10,035 nt of DNA from Peptococcaceae bacterium (GCA_019415505.1 DXZC01000076.1:1-10035); one strand, 5' to 3'; positions 1 through 5,730 are shown, numbered from the stretch's first letter. The notes: generated from the sequence alone by a model not told the origin. Program-made: numbers and translations.

Positions 1-673
1 GGGCGGCTCTGTCGTTGTAATAGCCATCTCCCTGGAAAGCGTACTTGGCGTTGATGTAATCCTTATGAACATCTAATAGTGATTTACTAACGCCGTCGCC
101 CTTAATGAGAATATCCATGAGGTTAATTACTTCGTCATAATTATGCTCATTAATGGAATTGCGCAATTCCTGGACCTTAATACTCCTTTGTTCCTCGCTT
201 AAGTCGCTCGCAGATAGGGCTTTGAGATCCTTCATATCCGTGACAACTAAAGACATAGCCTTATCCAGTTCCAACATATATTGGGAGAGCTGGGCGCTGG
301 CAATCTCTTCGGACATCTCGTCAAATTGGGCGTCCATATTTTTTTGTAACAGTTCTAACTCATTTAGAATTGCATCGAGCTGATCCCCAGTGTCGTCAAA
401 GGCCATGTCAAGAATACTCATAACCATGTCAATACCCATCTTGCCCACTAACCCTGTAATGGAAGACCGGTGCATTTGATCTAAAATATCCTGATTCGTA
501 GGGTCTAAGACCTTTAAGGTGTCCTCTGTCAAAACCTTAGTCACCAGCGGTTCCGGATCTGGCCCAGGACCGGGGTCTTGACCCGGCGCAGCCCAAACCC
601 CATTGGCCAATACGGTAAAACTAAAGAGTATGCAACAAAAGGCAAGTATAAAAGACGCTGCATTTTTTTTCAT
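1..673 (-). CDS. Exported protein of unknown function, C-terminus cut off by the window edge
   Basis: Reading leftward from an ATG at 673-671, an open frame continues without a stop to the left edge, giving 224 codons. A GGAGGAG ribosome binding site lies just upstream (about 680-687). Residues 1-28 form a signal peptide: MKKN, a hydrophobic core around 6-23, and a likely signal peptidase I site after V-W-A (28). Residues 30-42 are a Pro/Gly/Asp-rich linker (PGQDPGPGPDPEP). Around 94-130 a heptad-like amphipathic helix (DQLDAILNELELLQ and onward) suggests a coiled coil, followed by another mostly helical acidic stretch. I do not recognise the family. Similar helix patterns occur in many secreted Firmicute proteins, including helical pore formers, but that is only a resemblance of composition. 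It is not a lipoprotein: the early Cys pair (13-14) lies too close to the N-terminus, inside the hydrophobic core. Its own promoter is visible upstream. Confidence 0.85.
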   Translation of the reverse strand, partial: MKKNAASFILAFCCILFSFTVLANGVWAAPGQDPGPGPDPEPLVTKVLTEDTLKVLDPTNQDILDQMHRSSITGLVGKMGIDMVMSILDMAFDDTGDQLDAILNELELLQKNMDAQFDEMSEEIASAQLSQYMLELDKAMSLVVTDMKDLKALSASDLSEEQRSIKVQELRNSINEHNYDEVINLMDILIKGDGVSKSLLDVHKDYINAKYAFQGDGYYNDRAA

Positions 674-722
674 ACTAAAACTCCTCCTTCTTCTCTACTA
701 CTGACATCGTGGTAATAAGCCT

Positions 723-751
723 AGCATAATCGCCGCCTATCCTCATGTCAA
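723..751 (-). promoter_or_regulatory. Sigma-A-like promoter of the exported-protein gene
   Basis: On the minus strand a perfect -35 box TTGACA (751-746) is followed by 17 bases and a -10 box TATGCT (728-723, 4 of 6 matches). Transcription would begin near 716, giving a leader of about 43 bases before the ATG at 673. The spacing and the downstream gene agree; activity is inferred. Confidence 0.6.
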
Positions 752-759
752 AGAGATTC

Positions 760-779
760 CTGTCATAACAAAATGACAG
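760..779. promoter_or_regulatory. Inverted repeat CTGTCAT-N6-ATGACAG upstream of the leftward promoter
   Basis: A perfect 7-base inverted repeat (760-766 and 773-779) with a 6-base spacer lies 8 bases upstream of the -35 box of the exported-protein promoter, centred near -54 from the predicted start. That position suits an activator site. The half-site core TGTCA/TGACA recurs at 702, 746 (within the -35), 862, 908 and 931, more often than chance would suggest. The binding protein is unknown. Confidence 0.4.
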
Positions 780-866
780 AAGGATTAGGATAATACTTCA
801 GATAGCGTTCTGGATGACTGATACCGAATATGGAACACACTTGCCGTATTGCCGTATATTGTGACA

Positions 867-891
867 GAATGCCTTAGGTAATTTGGCATTC
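867..891. repeat. Inverted repeat GAATGCC-N11-GGCATTC
   Basis: Perfect 7-base arms at 867-873 and 885-891 with an 11-base spacer. Just before it is a tandem 8-base repeat, TGCCGTAT, at 842-849 and 850-857. It could be a regulator site, since the spacing of about 1.7 turns between half-sites is operator-like, or a chance dyad. No coding sequence is present here. Confidence 0.35.
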
Positions 892-921
892 GCTGCTAAA
901 GCTATGATGTCATGACCAGGC

Positions 922-1006
922 TTGGTATTATGTCAAAAAAATTCAGTATCTCAGAGTATTACTCTAAGGCGGGAAGGTGTTGGTATTATGCCACTGAGAG
1001 TATAAC
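922..1006. repeat. Two degenerate copies of a ~40-base segment
   Basis: TTGGTATTATG occurs at 922-932 and again at 980-990, each followed by a T/C and CA. Further on, CTCAGAGTATTAC (950-962) resembles CTGAGAGTATAAC (994-1006). The first of these is part of a palindrome, AGAGTA-T-TACTCT (953-965). The two copies have different internal spacing, so this is an imperfect duplication or a pair of binding-site clusters, not a clean tandem repeat. Confidence 0.35.
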
Positions 1007-1257
1007 ATCTGAAGATATTATATTCTATTTCTAGAATTAGCAATTAATATTAACGTTAAATTTCGCTACATAAATCTAAATTCCTACTTACTAACACAAT
1101 CACTGATATTTTTTTAATAATACGGAAGGGAAAAGGCACTAACTTTTATAATAGAACAAATTAAGTTGAGAATCTAAATAGAAATTGAAACACGACATTT
1201 TTACATTTAAGATATACGAGGAAGATTGCTATACCTGGGATTCTCAGACGAAAGTGG

Positions 1258-1297
1258 GTGCAATTTTATTGCACAAACGCCTAATATGTAGTATAAT
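1258..1297 (+). promoter_or_regulatory. Rightward promoter with an overlapping operator-like dyad
   Basis: A -35-like TTGCAC (1269-1274), a 17-base spacer and a perfect TATAAT (1292-1297) make a plausible sigma-A promoter, with a start near 1304. A perfect dyad, GTGCAA-TTTTA-TTGCAC (1258-1274), contains the -35 box, so a bound protein would block or help polymerase. A second possible promoter, TTGATA (1301-1306) with TATATA (1325-1330, spacing 18), follows. There is no normal gene downstream before the opposing tRNA. Confidence 0.45.
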
Positions 1298-1383
1298 AAA
1301 TTGATAATGCGTACAGTCTGCTAATATATAGTGGGTAGATAGACAAGAACAGTTAAAGTAAACAGAAAAACTAGGGGAAAAAT

Positions 1384-1437
1384 ATGCTAAAATGGATTTC
1401 CCCGAAACTGCCAATATCAAAAAATAAACAAAAGTAA
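1384..1437 (+). CDS. Possible 17-residue cationic peptide
   Basis: An ATG at 1384 with AGGGG (1373-1377) six bases upstream starts the frame MLKWISPKLPISKNKQK, ending at TAA 1435-1437. It carries five lysines and no acidic residue. It lies about 80 bases downstream of the promoter at 1269-1297, and its stop codon sits in the loop of a hairpin (1425-1448). It could be a leader peptide, a small membrane-active or secreted peptide, part of a small RNA, or a chance frame. A frame this short carries little coding evidence; the ribosome binding site and the upstream promoter are the only support. Confidence 0.22.
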   Translation: MLKWISPKLPISKNKQK

Positions 1438-1448
1438 GCTTTTGTTTA
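1425..1448. repeat. AT-rich hairpin, 10-bp stem with TAAG loop
   Basis: TAAACAAAAG (1425-1434) pairs perfectly with CTTTTGTTTA (1439-1448) around the loop TAAG. It could be a weak terminator for the rightward transcript, but the stem is nearly all A-U and the following bases (ATAATATAG) are not a clean T run. A small GC-richer hairpin, CCTGG-N8-CCAGG, lies further on (1519-1536). Confidence 0.4.
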
Positions 1449-1544
1449 ATAATATAGAATTTAAAACCATTAATTTATGTACCATTAAGAATTTTAAGCC
1501 AAACAGACGCTTTAATTGCCTGGGCATTGAGCCAGGGTGAGGGT

Positions 1545-1585
1545 GTAAAAAATAAACCTTCATAATCAATAAATGATTATAAAGG
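1545..1585 (-). terminator. Rho-independent terminator of the tRNA-Arg gene
   Basis: On the minus strand, 11 bases past the tRNA 3' end, an 11-bp stem with one mismatch (arms 1585-1574 and 1568-1557, loop 1573-1569) is followed by the T-rich run TTTATTTTTTA (1556-1546). On the plus strand no T run follows, so the terminator works leftward. Confidence 0.75.
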
Positions 1586-1596
1586 CTTAAAATAGT

Positions 1597-1672
1597 TGGC
1601 GCGCCCAGCAGGATTTGAACCTGCGGCCTCCAGATTCGGAATCTGTCACTCTATCCCCTGAGCTATGGGCGC
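1597..1672 (-). tRNA. tRNA-Arg, anticodon CCG, with encoded CCA
   Basis: The minus strand from 1672 to 1597 gives a 76-base cloverleaf: acceptor GCGCCCA/TGGGCGC, D arm GCTC/GAGT with loop AGGGGATA, anticodon loop TTCCGAA, a 5-base variable region, T arm GCAGG/CCTGC with loop TTCAAAT, discriminator G and an encoded CCA. The anticodon CCG reads the arginine codon CGG, and the A in the D loop fits arginine identity. The outermost pair of the anticodon stem is an A-G mismatch; all other stems pair, with one G-T in the D stem. It has its own promoter and terminator, so it is probably a single-gene transcript. Confidence 0.95.
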
Positions 1673-1683
1673 ATTACTTATTT

Positions 1684-1712
1684 ATTTTAGCTCAAATTTG
1701 TCAAGAAGTCAA
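1684..1712 (-). promoter_or_regulatory. Promoter of tRNA-Arg
   Basis: On the minus strand, TTGACT (1712-1707), 17 bases, then TAAAAT (1689-1684): five of six matches in each box. Transcription would start near 1677, about five bases before the mature tRNA. It interlocks with the rightward promoter at 1698-1726. Confidence 0.7.
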
Positions 1713-1726
1713 ATATTATTTAAAAT
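1698..1726 (+). promoter_or_regulatory. Promoter of the DUF3786-ahcY-fumarase operon
   Basis: TTGTCA (1698-1703), 17 bases, then TAAAAT (1721-1726), five of six matches in each box. The predicted start is near 1733, which leaves a leader of only about 17 bases before the ATG at 1750, too short for a riboswitch. So no SAM- or SAH-sensing RNA precedes this SAH-hydrolase operon from this promoter. Confidence 0.65.
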
Positions 1727-1749
1727 TTTTAGTAAATGGAGAAACAAAA

Positions 1750-2391
1750 ATGGCAAAAGAGATTTATGACGTTAAAAATCCCCAAAGCTTTTACAACATG
1801 GATGTAACCGTAAAGCTGGCAGTGGAAGAATTTCAAAAAGCTAATCTTGAGGAAATGATTAATAATTGTGACTTTACCCCAACTGAAGGGGGTTTTAAGG
1901 TACGTTTTATTAATCTCAATTTGCAGGTAGACTATCCCTCCGGGGACGTTATTAATAGCGATACCGGGGAAAAGGTTAATGATACTATTAAAGTTTTAGT
2001 ATTGCACCATGCCGTATATTCCCAGGGCGGCGAATTGAAAGCAGATAAAATTTCTTACAAAGAATTGCCCGGCGGTGAAATCTATATAGATCCCTTTACC
2101 CGCCGCTGTCTCAATGCTTTGACAGGTATTTTCGGCGCGAATCTTGACGCCTTAAAAAAGGCTGTAGCAGCTACAGATCATACGGAAGAAAACCTAGGGG
2201 ATTATAGCTGTACCATTAAAGTAATGCCCAAAGTGCCTATTACCTTAATAGTCTATGAAGCTGACGATGAATTTCCCGCTTCCTCTAACGCCTTATTTAA
2301 CCAGGCGGCGGCAAACTTCCTCCACACTGAGGATTACAACCAAATAACCAGTTATCTGGTAAGTACTTTGAAAAAAATTGCATTTGCGTGA
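1750..2391 (+). CDS. DUF3786 domain protein
   Basis: A 213-residue soluble protein with no signal peptide or membrane segment. The start at 1750 is preceded by GGAG (1738-1741); reading the frame upstream to an ATG at 1615 would place codons inside the tRNA gene and upstream of the promoter, so that longer form is rejected. The pattern matches the DUF3786 family as I remember it: a strand-rich N-terminal part with a conserved-looking D-Y-P-S-G-D-V (61-67), an LVLHHAVY helix (83-90), the K-E-L-P-G-G motif (104-109), an F-x-R-R segment (116-119), and the C-terminal MPKVPITLIVYEADDEFPA region (159-177), followed by LFNQAAANFL. The function of the family is unknown; members occur mainly in anaerobes. 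It is the first gene of the operon, 10 bases before ahcY, whose ribosome binding site overlaps this stop codon, which suggests coupled translation. Confidence 0.8.
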   Translation: MAKEIYDVKNPQSFYNMDVTVKLAVEEFQKANLEEMINNCDFTPTEGGFKVRFINLNLQVDYPSGDVINSDTGEKVNDTIKVLVLHHAVYSQGGELKADKISYKELPGGEIYIDPFTRRCLNALTGIFGANLDALKKAVAATDHTEENLGDYSCTIKVMPKVPITLIVYEADDEFPASSNALFNQAAANFLHTEDYNQITSYLVSTLKKIAFA

Positions 2392-2401
2392 GGTAAATTA
2401 A

Positions 2402-3643
2402 ATGAAATCAATAATTAAAGACGCTGGACTGGCCCCTGAGGGCCAACTGAAATTAGATTGGGCAAAAAGCCATATGCCGGTTCTCAACCTCTTAGTTGAG
2501 CAAAATAAACAAAAGCTGCCTTTCCAAGGTATGCGGATAAATATTTGTCTCCACATAGAAGCCAAAACCGGCTGCTTAGCTCTGGCTTTGCAGGAAATGG
2601 GCGCTACTGTTAGTCTGGCCGCTTGCAATCCCTTATCCACCCAAGATGATGTAGCCGCCGCCTTAGCGGATAAAGGTATTGCGGTGTTCGGGGTGCACGG
2701 CGCTGACGAAGAATTGTACGAGCGTTGTATCAGTGAATCATTGGCCAATAAGCCACAACTTATAATAGACGACGGCGGAGATTTAGTGCACTTGCTTCAT
2801 ACGGCAAGGCAGGAGCTTATACCTGCTATTATTGGCGGCTGTGAGGAGACTACTACAGGGTTGAACCGCCTCAGGGCCATGGCTGATCAGGGCGAGCTGT
2901 CCTTCCCCATGGTAGCTGTTAATGATGCTGATTGCAAACACTTATTTGATAACCGCTATGGTACTGGCCAATCAGCCTGGGCCGCTATTATGTCAACAAC
3001 TAACCTTATTGTAGCTGGACAAACCGTGGTTGTAGCCGGTTACGGCTGGTGCGGTAGAGGGCTGGCTCTGCGCGCTAAGGCTTTAGGGGCTAGGGTCATA
3101 GTAACGGAAATTGACGAGGTAAAGGCTTTAGAAGCCCTTATGGACGGCTATGATGTAATGCCTATGGCGGAGGCGGCCAAAGTAGGGGACTTCTTTATCA
3201 CTGTTACCGGCAATAGGGACGTACTTTCCGCCAAGGATTTCGCTGTGATGAAGGATGGCGCCGTATTGTCCAATGCCGGCCACTTTGATGTAGAAATCAA
3301 CAAGGAAGAATTGCAGGACCTGACTGCTTCAATTAAAACAGTTAGAGAAAATATAGAAGAGTATCAGCTCAAGGACGGTCGGCGGTTCTATCTCCTGGGC
3401 GAAGGCAGGTTGGTAAACCTGGCCTGCGGCTTGGGACATCCTGTAGAGATTATGGATATGTCCTTTGCCGTGCAAATAGCCTCGCTCCTCTATCTCAAAG
3501 ATGAGGGCAAAAACTTAAACCACCAGGTTATTCCCGTACCAGCTTCGGTGGATAAAAAAGTAGCTACCCTAAAGCTGTCCTCTCTGGGGAAAAATATCGA
3601 TAAGCTCACTCCGGTACAGGAAAAATACTGGTATAATAAATAA
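2402..3643 (+). CDS. ahcY: Adenosylhomocysteinase (S-adenosyl-L-homocysteine hydrolase)
   Basis: This cytoplasmic NAD-dependent enzyme splits S-adenosylhomocysteine into adenosine and homocysteine, relieving product inhibition of methyltransferases. At 413 residues it is the shorter prokaryotic form, lacking the roughly 40-residue insertion of many bacterial enzymes. Substrate-domain residues are present: H51 (LHIEAKTG), D123-D127 (DDGGD), E148-E149 (CEETTTG), and K179 and D183 within NDADCKHLFDNRYGTGQS. The NAD-binding Rossmann motif is GYGWCGRG (213-220), with the acidic E236 at the end of the second strand. Then come NAGHFDVEI (291-299) and the C-terminal signature GRLVNLACGLGHPVEIMDMS (335-354) with H346. 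The C-terminus (LTPVQEKYWYNK) has the Lys/Tyr pattern that completes the neighbouring subunit's cofactor site. GAGGT at 2390-2394 is the ribosome binding site. No catalytic residue appears lost. Confidence 0.97.
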   Translation: MKSIIKDAGLAPEGQLKLDWAKSHMPVLNLLVEQNKQKLPFQGMRINICLHIEAKTGCLALALQEMGATVSLAACNPLSTQDDVAAALADKGIAVFGVHGADEELYERCISESLANKPQLIIDDGGDLVHLLHTARQELIPAIIGGCEETTTGLNRLRAMADQGELSFPMVAVNDADCKHLFDNRYGTGQSAWAAIMSTTNLIVAGQTVVVAGYGWCGRGLALRAKALGARVIVTEIDEVKALEALMDGYDVMPMAEAAKVGDFFITVTGNRDVLSAKDFAVMKDGAVLSNAGHFDVEINKEELQDLTASIKTVRENIEEYQLKDGRRFYLLGEGRLVNLACGLGHPVEIMDMSFAVQIASLLYLKDEGKNLNHQVIPVPASVDKKVATLKLSSLGKNIDKLTPVQEKYWYNK

Positions 3644-3660
3644 GTATAAGAGGTAAAATC

Positions 3661-4512
3661 ATGGTTTCAATTACCGCTGCGGAAATAAAAGCAGCTGTGG
3701 CCGCTTTGGCCATAGCCGCTAACTACGATTTAAGCCCTGATATATATCAATGTCTCAAGGAGAGCTTAAAAGAGGAAAAATCGCCTACTGGTTGTGATAT
3801 TTTAAAACAATTAATTGAAAATGCCGATATTGCCACGGCGGAAAGAGTGCCCATCTGCCAAGACTGCGGTTTAGCCGTGGTCTTTGCTGAGGTCGGTCAG
3901 GACGTGCACATTGTTGGCGATTTTGAAGAAGCTATTAACGCCGGAGTTATTCAGGGTTATGACGAAGGATATTTAAGAAAATCCACCTGTACCGCCTTAA
4001 CCAGGGAAAATTTTGGCAATAATGCGCCGGCTATAATACATACTAAATTGGTAGCAGGGGAATCTATTAAACTTACCTTGGCTCCCAAAGGCGGCGGCAG
4101 CGAAAATATGAGCGCCCTAAAGATGCTCCCTCCCGCAGCCGGGAGAAAGGGTCTAGTGGACTTTGTGGTGGAAACTGTACGAGCTGCCGGGCCTAATCCC
4201 TGTCCCCCCATTGTTATTGGCGTGGGTATTGGCGGTAATTTTGAAAAGGTGGCCCTTTTAGCTAAAGAGGCTTTGCTGCGGGAAATAGGCTCTCGCAATC
4301 CTGAACCAGTTATGGCCGATATAGAGGAGGAAATTTACAGAAAAGTTAACGCTTTGGGCATTGGCCCCGGCGGGTTTGGCGGTAGCACCACCGCCTTAGC
4401 CGTATTTGTTAACTCCGCTCCCTGCCATATAGCCTCCTTACCTGTGGCAATCAATATTAATTGTCACGCCGCCAGGCATAAATCCGTTATATTGGGAGGT
4501 AAAGATGAGTAA
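3661..4512 (+). CDS. Fumarate hydratase class I, alpha subunit (Fe-S hydro-lyase)
   Basis: The alpha chain of a two-subunit [4Fe-4S] hydro-lyase that interconverts fumarate and (S)-malate in the cytoplasm. At 283 residues it has the usual length for the split form. Family motifs seen: PICQDCGLAVVF (64-75), NFGNNAPAIIH (117-127), PKGGGSENMSALKML (142-156), GPNPCPPIVIGVGIGG (177-192), GPGGFGG (235-241) and PCHIASLPVAININCHAARH (254-273). Likely cluster cysteines are among C66, C181 and C268. C69 stands where many relatives have Thr (CQDTG). The L(+)-tartrate dehydratase alpha chain is a close homologue and cannot be fully excluded, but with no tartrate genes nearby fumarase is likelier. AGAGGT precedes the start, 17 bases after ahcY, and the last codons overlap the beta-subunit start by 8 bases. 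Confidence 0.92.
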   Translation: MVSITAAEIKAAVAALAIAANYDLSPDIYQCLKESLKEEKSPTGCDILKQLIENADIATAERVPICQDCGLAVVFAEVGQDVHIVGDFEEAINAGVIQGYDEGYLRKSTCTALTRENFGNNAPAIIHTKLVAGESIKLTLAPKGGGSENMSALKMLPPAAGRKGLVDFVVETVRAAGPNPCPPIVIGVGIGGNFEKVALLAKEALLREIGSRNPEPVMADIEEEIYRKVNALGIGPGGFGGSTTALAVFVNSAPCHIASLPVAININCHAARHKSVILGGKDE

Positions 4513-5074
4513 AATAATACTTACACCGCCCTTACAGCGGTCTGATTTAGCTAAGCTCAAAGCTGGTGATACCGTATATATCTCCGGTACAATCTACACA
4601 GCCAGAGACGCGGCCCACAAAAGGCTGGTGGAATTAACCAATAAAGGAGAAAAATTGCCCCTGAATTTACAGGGACAAATTATATACTACGCTGGTCCCG
4701 CCCCCAATAAACCAGGCAAGCCCATTGGCTCTATCGGGCCGACTACCAGCTATCGCATGGACGCTTACGCCCCCACCTTAATAGCGCGGGAGGGGCTAAG
4801 GGGTATGATAGGCAAGGGTAAACGCAATGAAGATGTGAAAAAGGCCATCAGTGAGTATGGCGCTGTTTATTTTGGCGCCACTGGCGGTGCCGCAGCCTTA
4901 TTGAGTAAGTGTGTGAAAAAGGCTGAGGTAATTCTTTACCCGGAATTAGGCCCCGAGGCCGTGCGCCGTTTGGAGGTAGTTGATTTCCCTGTGACAGTTA
5001 TCAACGATGTACACGGCGTTGACCTATACGATGAGGCTATAAAGCTTTACAATACTGAAGCAGAGAATAAATGA
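4505..5074 (+). CDS. Fumarate hydratase class I, beta subunit
   Basis: The 189-residue partner of the alpha chain, equivalent to the C-terminal domain of one-chain class I fumarases. Motifs: TARDAAHKR (32-40), the YYAGPAP segment (61-67), GSIGPTTSYRMDAYAP (75-90), the GKGKR turn (103-107) and FGATGGAAALLSK (123-135), with the C-terminal DFPVTVINDVHG (160-171). The Arg-Asp-Ala-His and Thr-Thr-Ser-x-Arg-Met-Asp motifs contribute to substrate binding in the family. The start ATG lies inside the alpha gene (ATGAGTAA overlap) and is preceded by GGAGG at 4495-4499, so the two chains are translationally coupled. No clear terminator follows in the 87 bases before the next gene, so some transcripts may read on into the signalling genes. 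Confidence 0.92.
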   Translation: MSKIILTPPLQRSDLAKLKAGDTVYISGTIYTARDAAHKRLVELTNKGEKLPLNLQGQIIYYAGPAPNKPGKPIGSIGPTTSYRMDAYAPTLIAREGLRGMIGKGKRNEDVKKAISEYGAVYFGATGGAAALLSKCVKKAEVILYPELGPEAVRRLEVVDFPVTVINDVHGVDLYDEAIKLYNTEAENK

Positions 5075-5103
5075 TTTTAATTTATTTTTAATATTTCTTA
5101 AAG

Positions 5104-5154
5104 TTTACTCAAATGTAAGAAGGTTAATATATAGTTAACAAATTACATTGGAGG
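5104..5154 (+). promoter_or_regulatory. Nested dyad and weak promoter before the DUF4342-regulator-kinase genes
   Basis: Two nested inverted repeats share nearly one centre: AATGTAA (5112-5118) with TTACATT (5143-5149), and inside them GTTAA (5123-5127) with TTAAC (5135-5139) around TATATAG. The right outer arm directly abuts the GGAGG ribosome binding site (5150-5154). A weak -35 TTTACT (5104-5109) with TATATA (5128-5133, spacing 18) would place the -10 box inside the dyad. It could be an operator, or an RNA hairpin affecting access to the ribosome binding site. Confidence 0.4.
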
Positions 5155-5161
5155 TAAAAAT

Positions 5162-5725
5162 ATGGTAACTTTAGAACAAGTAGAAAAATTAAGGGAGAAA
5201 GCTAATATCTCCTATGAAGAGGCTAAAGCAGTTTTAGACTCTGTTGACGGGGATATTTTGGAAGCCTTAGTAAAGTTGGAAGGCGAGGGTAAAGTTAAAG
5301 CCCCCAGCAATAACGGCAGCTATTCTTCTACTGAACAAGACAGCGAAGAAAAACAGCAGAAAAAACAGTACTACACTCCCCCGGATGATGACGGTATGGG
5401 TTTTTCCCAGGTCATGGGTAAAATAGGTAAATGTCTGGCGAAAATATTCAACAAGGGCAACACCAATTTTTTGGAAGTGCGTAGATTCGATAAAACCATT
5501 CTGCAAATGCCATTAACCGTTGTAGGTATTCTCTTACTATTTGCTTTTTGGGTTGTTATTCCCCTGATGATAGTCGGCTTGTTCTTCAACTGCCGTTATA
5601 TCTTTGTAGGTAAGGATATTGAAAAAACTCCCGCTAATAGCGCAATGAATAAAGTGGCGGAAACCGCTGATAACATCAAGAACGAAGTTAAGACTGAAAG
5701 CGAAAATAACGAAAAGAAAGAATAA
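5162..5725 (+). CDS. DUF4342 domain membrane protein with UBA-like N-terminus
   Basis: A 187-residue protein with a GGAGG site 7 bases before its ATG. Residues 1-40 (VTLEQVEKLREKANISYEEA and onward) form a small three-helix UBA-like domain of the type found in EF-Ts, with the usual D-G-D-I-L-E-A-L pattern (29-36). A charged, Gln/Lys/Glu- and Asp-rich linker follows (about 44-78). The DUF4342 core runs from about 81 to 150: a basic amphipathic part (MGKIGKCLAKIFNKGN), a short strand (FLEVRRFDKTILQMPLTVVG) and one hydrophobic segment (118-142) that probably spans the membrane. The tail (155-187) is charged and helical. The family's function is unknown. It lies 5 bases before the response regulator gene, so it is likely made together with it and may be a membrane partner or target of that system. 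Confidence 0.8.
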   Translation: MVTLEQVEKLREKANISYEEAKAVLDSVDGDILEALVKLEGEGKVKAPSNNGSYSSTEQDSEEKQQKKQYYTPPDDDGMGFSQVMGKIGKCLAKIFNKGNTNFLEVRRFDKTILQMPLTVVGILLLFAFWVVIPLMIVGLFFNCRYIFVGKDIEKTPANSAMNKVAETADNIKNEVKTESENNEKKE

Positions 5726-5730
5726 TTAAA

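Larger units (their letters stand above)
674..1596. other. 0.9 kb AT-rich gap with no ordinary gene
   Basis: No plausible protein of normal size is visible on either strand. The left third holds the leftward promoter and its dyads. At 1044-1059 two palindromes overlap (TTAATATTAA and TTAACGTTAA). An 8-base inverted repeat, TGAGAATC (1167-1174) and GATTCTCA (1239-1246), encloses 64 bases. At 1258-1330 there are rightward promoter-like signals. CTAATATGTAGT (1281-1292) and CTAATATATAGT (1321-1332) are near-identical and 40 bases apart. The right end holds a possible small peptide, two hairpins and the tRNA terminator. The gap is long for such a compact genome, so it may hold small RNA genes or the remains of a deleted gene. 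Confidence 0.5.

Noticed and set aside
153..383. Plus-strand 76-residue open frame
   Set aside because: It lies wholly antisense to the exported-protein gene, has no ribosome binding site of note and a composition typical of a shadow frame.
922..1006. CRISPR-like or tandem repeat array
   Set aside because: Only two degenerate copies with unequal internal spacing, no spacers of constant length and no cas genes.
1392..1427. Alternative 11-residue frame beginning at ATG 1392
   Set aside because: Its spacing to AGGGG is too long, and it is shorter than the 17-residue frame at 1384, which is itself doubtful.
1597..1672. tRNA gene as an integration site for a mobile element
   Set aside because: No integrase and no second copy of the tRNA 3' end were seen in the flanking gap, although an element ending outside the window cannot be ruled out.
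1615..1749. N-terminal extension of the DUF3786 protein starting at an ATG at 1615
   Set aside because: Most of it is antisense to the tRNA-Arg gene and lies upstream of the promoter at 1698-1726; the ATG at 1750 has a GGAG site and begins the family-like sequence.
2398..2748. Minus-strand 116-residue frame
   Set aside because: Antisense to the substrate domain of ahcY; Ser/Ala-rich shadow frame.
3957..4298. Minus-strand 113-residue frame within the fumarase alpha gene
   Set aside because: Shadow of a strongly supported gene.
3661..5074. L(+)-tartrate dehydratase instead of fumarase
   Set aside because: The families are closely related, but there is no tartrate transporter or regulator nearby and split class I fumarases are the usual form in such organisms. 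Not fully excluded.
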